Translations under genes and position numbers: made by a program
NCBI GenBank assembly: GCA_002291495.1
Contig: DBAE01000068.1
Span: 2,586-9,247, forward strand
Reading direction: 5' to 3'
DNA from: Bacteriovoracaceae bacterium UBA1018
Lineage (GTDB): Bacteria > Bdellovibrionota > UBA1018
Length of the DNA stretch: 6,662 bases
The notes under the pieces: model-generated
Database searches by the model: none
Seen by the model: the letters and a program-made list of their open reading frames with translations, nothing else
Told to the model about the DNA's origin: nothing
Shown: positions 6,408-6,662 of the stretch, in pieces
Position numbering within the stretch: the stretch's first letter is position 1
Layout: the number at the start of each line of letters is the position of its first letter

Positions 6408-6411
6408 CACG

Positions 6412-6662
6412 TTGCCTTGGCGCCCCAAGTGCAACGATTTCTTCACGATGAGGATCACGGGATATTTACAAAGAATCGGGCGAAACATCAAAGAGGCAAG
6501 ACTTAAGGCCGGGATGCGTCAGATCGACGTAAATGAAAAGATCGGATTAACCTATCGCCACTATCAAAACATCGAGGCTGGGCGAGTCAATATGACCATC
6601 ACGACTTTGTGCCGACTTTCTCGTCTTTTTAAGGTCTCTATCCGAGATTTAGTCGAAGATTG
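6412..6662 (+). CDS. XRE/HTH_3-family DNA-binding protein, 3' end outside window
   Basis: An open frame runs to the right edge without a stop. The last full codon ends at 6660. The start is taken as TTG 6412 because of the GGAGG box at 6403-6407. ATG 6448 is a fair alternative and gives a protein that begins about ten residues before the domain, as XRE proteins often do. Counting from ATG 6448, residues 10-71 match the five-helix XRE/Cro fold: IGRNIKEARLKAG (helix 1), RQIDVNEKIG (helix 2), LTYRHYQNIEAGR with the conserved Q-x-IE-x-G (recognition helix region), then MTITTLCRLSRLFKVSIRDL (helices 4 and 5). The family binds DNA as dimers, usually as repressors or antitoxins. Whether this is a stand-alone regulator, an antitoxin or part of a larger protein cannot be told, because the end is missing. 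Its place right after murD suggests, but does not show, a link to cell wall genes. Confidence 0.8.
   Translation, partial: MPWRPKCNDFFTMRITGYLQRIGRNIKEARLKAGMRQIDVNEKIGLTYRHYQNIEAGRVNMTITTLCRLSRLFKVSIRDLVED

Overview
The window looks like part of the division and cell wall (dcw) cluster of a diderm bacterium. In order, all on the + strand, it holds the 3' end of ftsI, two unrecognised secreted-protein genes, murE, mraY, murD, and the start of an XRE-type helix-turn-helix gene that runs off the right edge. MurE carries the DNPR signature of meso-diaminopimelate-adding enzymes. FtsI ends in a PASTA domain, which is common in deltaproteobacterial-type and Gram-positive division PBPs but absent from E. 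coli FtsI. With the moderate GC content (mid 40s percent by eye), this suggests Bdellovibrionota or another former deltaproteobacterial lineage. That placement is an inference; no rRNA or other phylogenetic marker is present.

Layout. 1-639: C-terminal transpeptidase end (KTG motif), a long Ala/Lys/Ser-rich linker and the PASTA domain of FtsI. 640-727: short intergenic region with two abutting inverted repeats. 728-1381 and 1510-2250: two genes for Sec-exported proteins of unknown function, each with a strong Shine-Dalgarno. The 128-base gap between them carries a good match to a sigma-54 promoter (1472-1487) and an upstream dyad that could bind an activator. 2296-6330: murE, mraY and murD in a tight row (gaps of 19 and 50 bases). 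6331-6411: AT-rich gap with a 16-base dyad and a GGAGG box. 6412-6662: partial XRE-family regulator, probably starting at TTG 6412, or at ATG 6448.

How the genes work together. MurD adds D-Glu to UDP-MurNAc-Ala and MurE adds meso-DAP. After MurF (not in this window) adds D-Ala-D-Ala, MraY transfers the phospho-MurNAc-pentapeptide to undecaprenyl phosphate to make lipid I. FtsI cross-links the finished peptidoglycan at the septum. Two departures from the usual dcw order stand out: murF is absent between murE and mraY, and a regulator gene lies directly after murD, where ftsW is often found. The two secreted orphans, the candidate sigma-54 promoter and the regulator are the parts most worth follow-up. 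No mobile element, CRISPR array, tRNA or rRNA was seen.
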